From: Cognatishimia activa
GTDB lineage: Bacteria; Pseudomonadota; Alphaproteobacteria; Rhodobacterales; Rhodobacteraceae
Assembly: GCF_001458335.1 (NCBI RefSeq)
Contig: NZ_CYTO01000004.1
Coordinates: 247,155-311,154, forward strand
Direction of reading: 5' to 3'
Length of the DNA: 64,000 nucleotides
The notes under the pieces were generated by a model. It was not told the DNA's origin. It ran no database searches and worked only from the letters and a program-made list of their open reading frames with translations. The translations under genes were made by a program, and so were the position numbers. Shown piece by piece: positions 63,985 to 64,000 of this stretch; the first letter of the stretch is position 1, and every line of letters starts with the position of its first letter.

Positions 63985-64000
63985 GCCCGCCACTGGCGGG
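63985..64000 (+). terminator. Start of a probable terminator after dapD (cut by window edge)
   Basis: The last 16 bases form a GC-rich hairpin (cccgcc/ggcggg) 25 bases after the dapD stop. Any T run would lie beyond the window. Confidence 0.45.

Noticed and set aside
1..64000. Mobile elements, prophage, CRISPR arrays, toxin-antitoxin pairs
   Set aside because: No transposase, integrase, phage structural gene, Cas gene or regular spaced repeats were found on either strand.

Overview
The window looks like chromosomal DNA of an alphaproteobacterium of the Rhodobacterales (Roseobacter group). The support is the mix of gene orders and families: petABC alone as a bc1 operon, ppiC-like/argJ/mutT divergent from secA, a GT14 enzyme with a long C-terminal extension beside a NodH-like sulfotransferase, an IalB-family protein, and lptCAB followed directly by hpf and ptsN. 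No rRNA genes, prophage, insertion sequence, CRISPR array or plasmid functions are visible. Genes are densely packed with many ATGA-type stop/start overlaps. This placement is inferred from family recognition, not from a search.

Layout. 1-5.9 kb: the end of an iron-sulfur protein, a structured leader, then the translation/transcription operon rimP-nusA-ylxR-infB. 6-8.8 kb (minus): a 40-residue protein, mutT, argJ and a periplasmic parvulin. 8.9-14.3 kb: secA, a membrane-anchored protein of unknown function and a phosphate-binding-protein/OmpA fusion. 14.3-18.3 kb (minus): radC, dnaJ, dnaK with a sigma-32-like promoter. 18.5-19.7 kb: alkB and an SH3b protein. 19.7-26.9 kb: a surface-polysaccharide module made of a KpsM-like permease, cysQ, two related glycosyltransferases, a GT14 enzyme and a two-domain sulfotransferase. 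26.9-30.8 kb (minus): rnd, lptC, lptA, lptB, hpf, ptsN. 31.6-43.9 kb: a galactoside uptake and oxidative galactose catabolism locus with a divergent IclR regulator. 44-48.9 kb: a DUF2322-like gene, tRNA-Lys, dapF-mtaB-gst, a riboswitch-controlled ribH and a second gst. 48.9-52.5 kb: an outer-membrane barrel and petABC. 52.6-58.6 kb: an oligopeptide-type binding protein, a YcaQ-like glycosylase, trhO, pncA and pncB. 58.6-64 kb: an ArsR/SRPBCC/YCII group, ialB, rlmN, a small ribbon-helix-helix-like protein, a LOG-family gene broken by a stop codon, and dapD.

How the parts fit. The 20.6-26.9 kb genes suggest a sulfated surface glycan: a PAPS-dependent sulfotransferase releases PAP, and CysQ hydrolyses PAP. 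The 31.6-43.9 kb locus takes up galactosides (binding protein, two permeases, ATPase), cleaves alpha and beta linkages (GH36, GH42), and oxidises galactose through a lactone to the DgoK/DgoA steps. The galactonate dehydratase expected between lactonase and kinase is not in the window.

The points most worth checking are the sulfotransferase/CysQ glycan module, an in-frame stop in the LOG gene, two copies of a dispersed intergenic repeat, the structured leader of rimP, the FMN riboswitch on a lone ribH, and the absence of rpoN between lptB and hpf.
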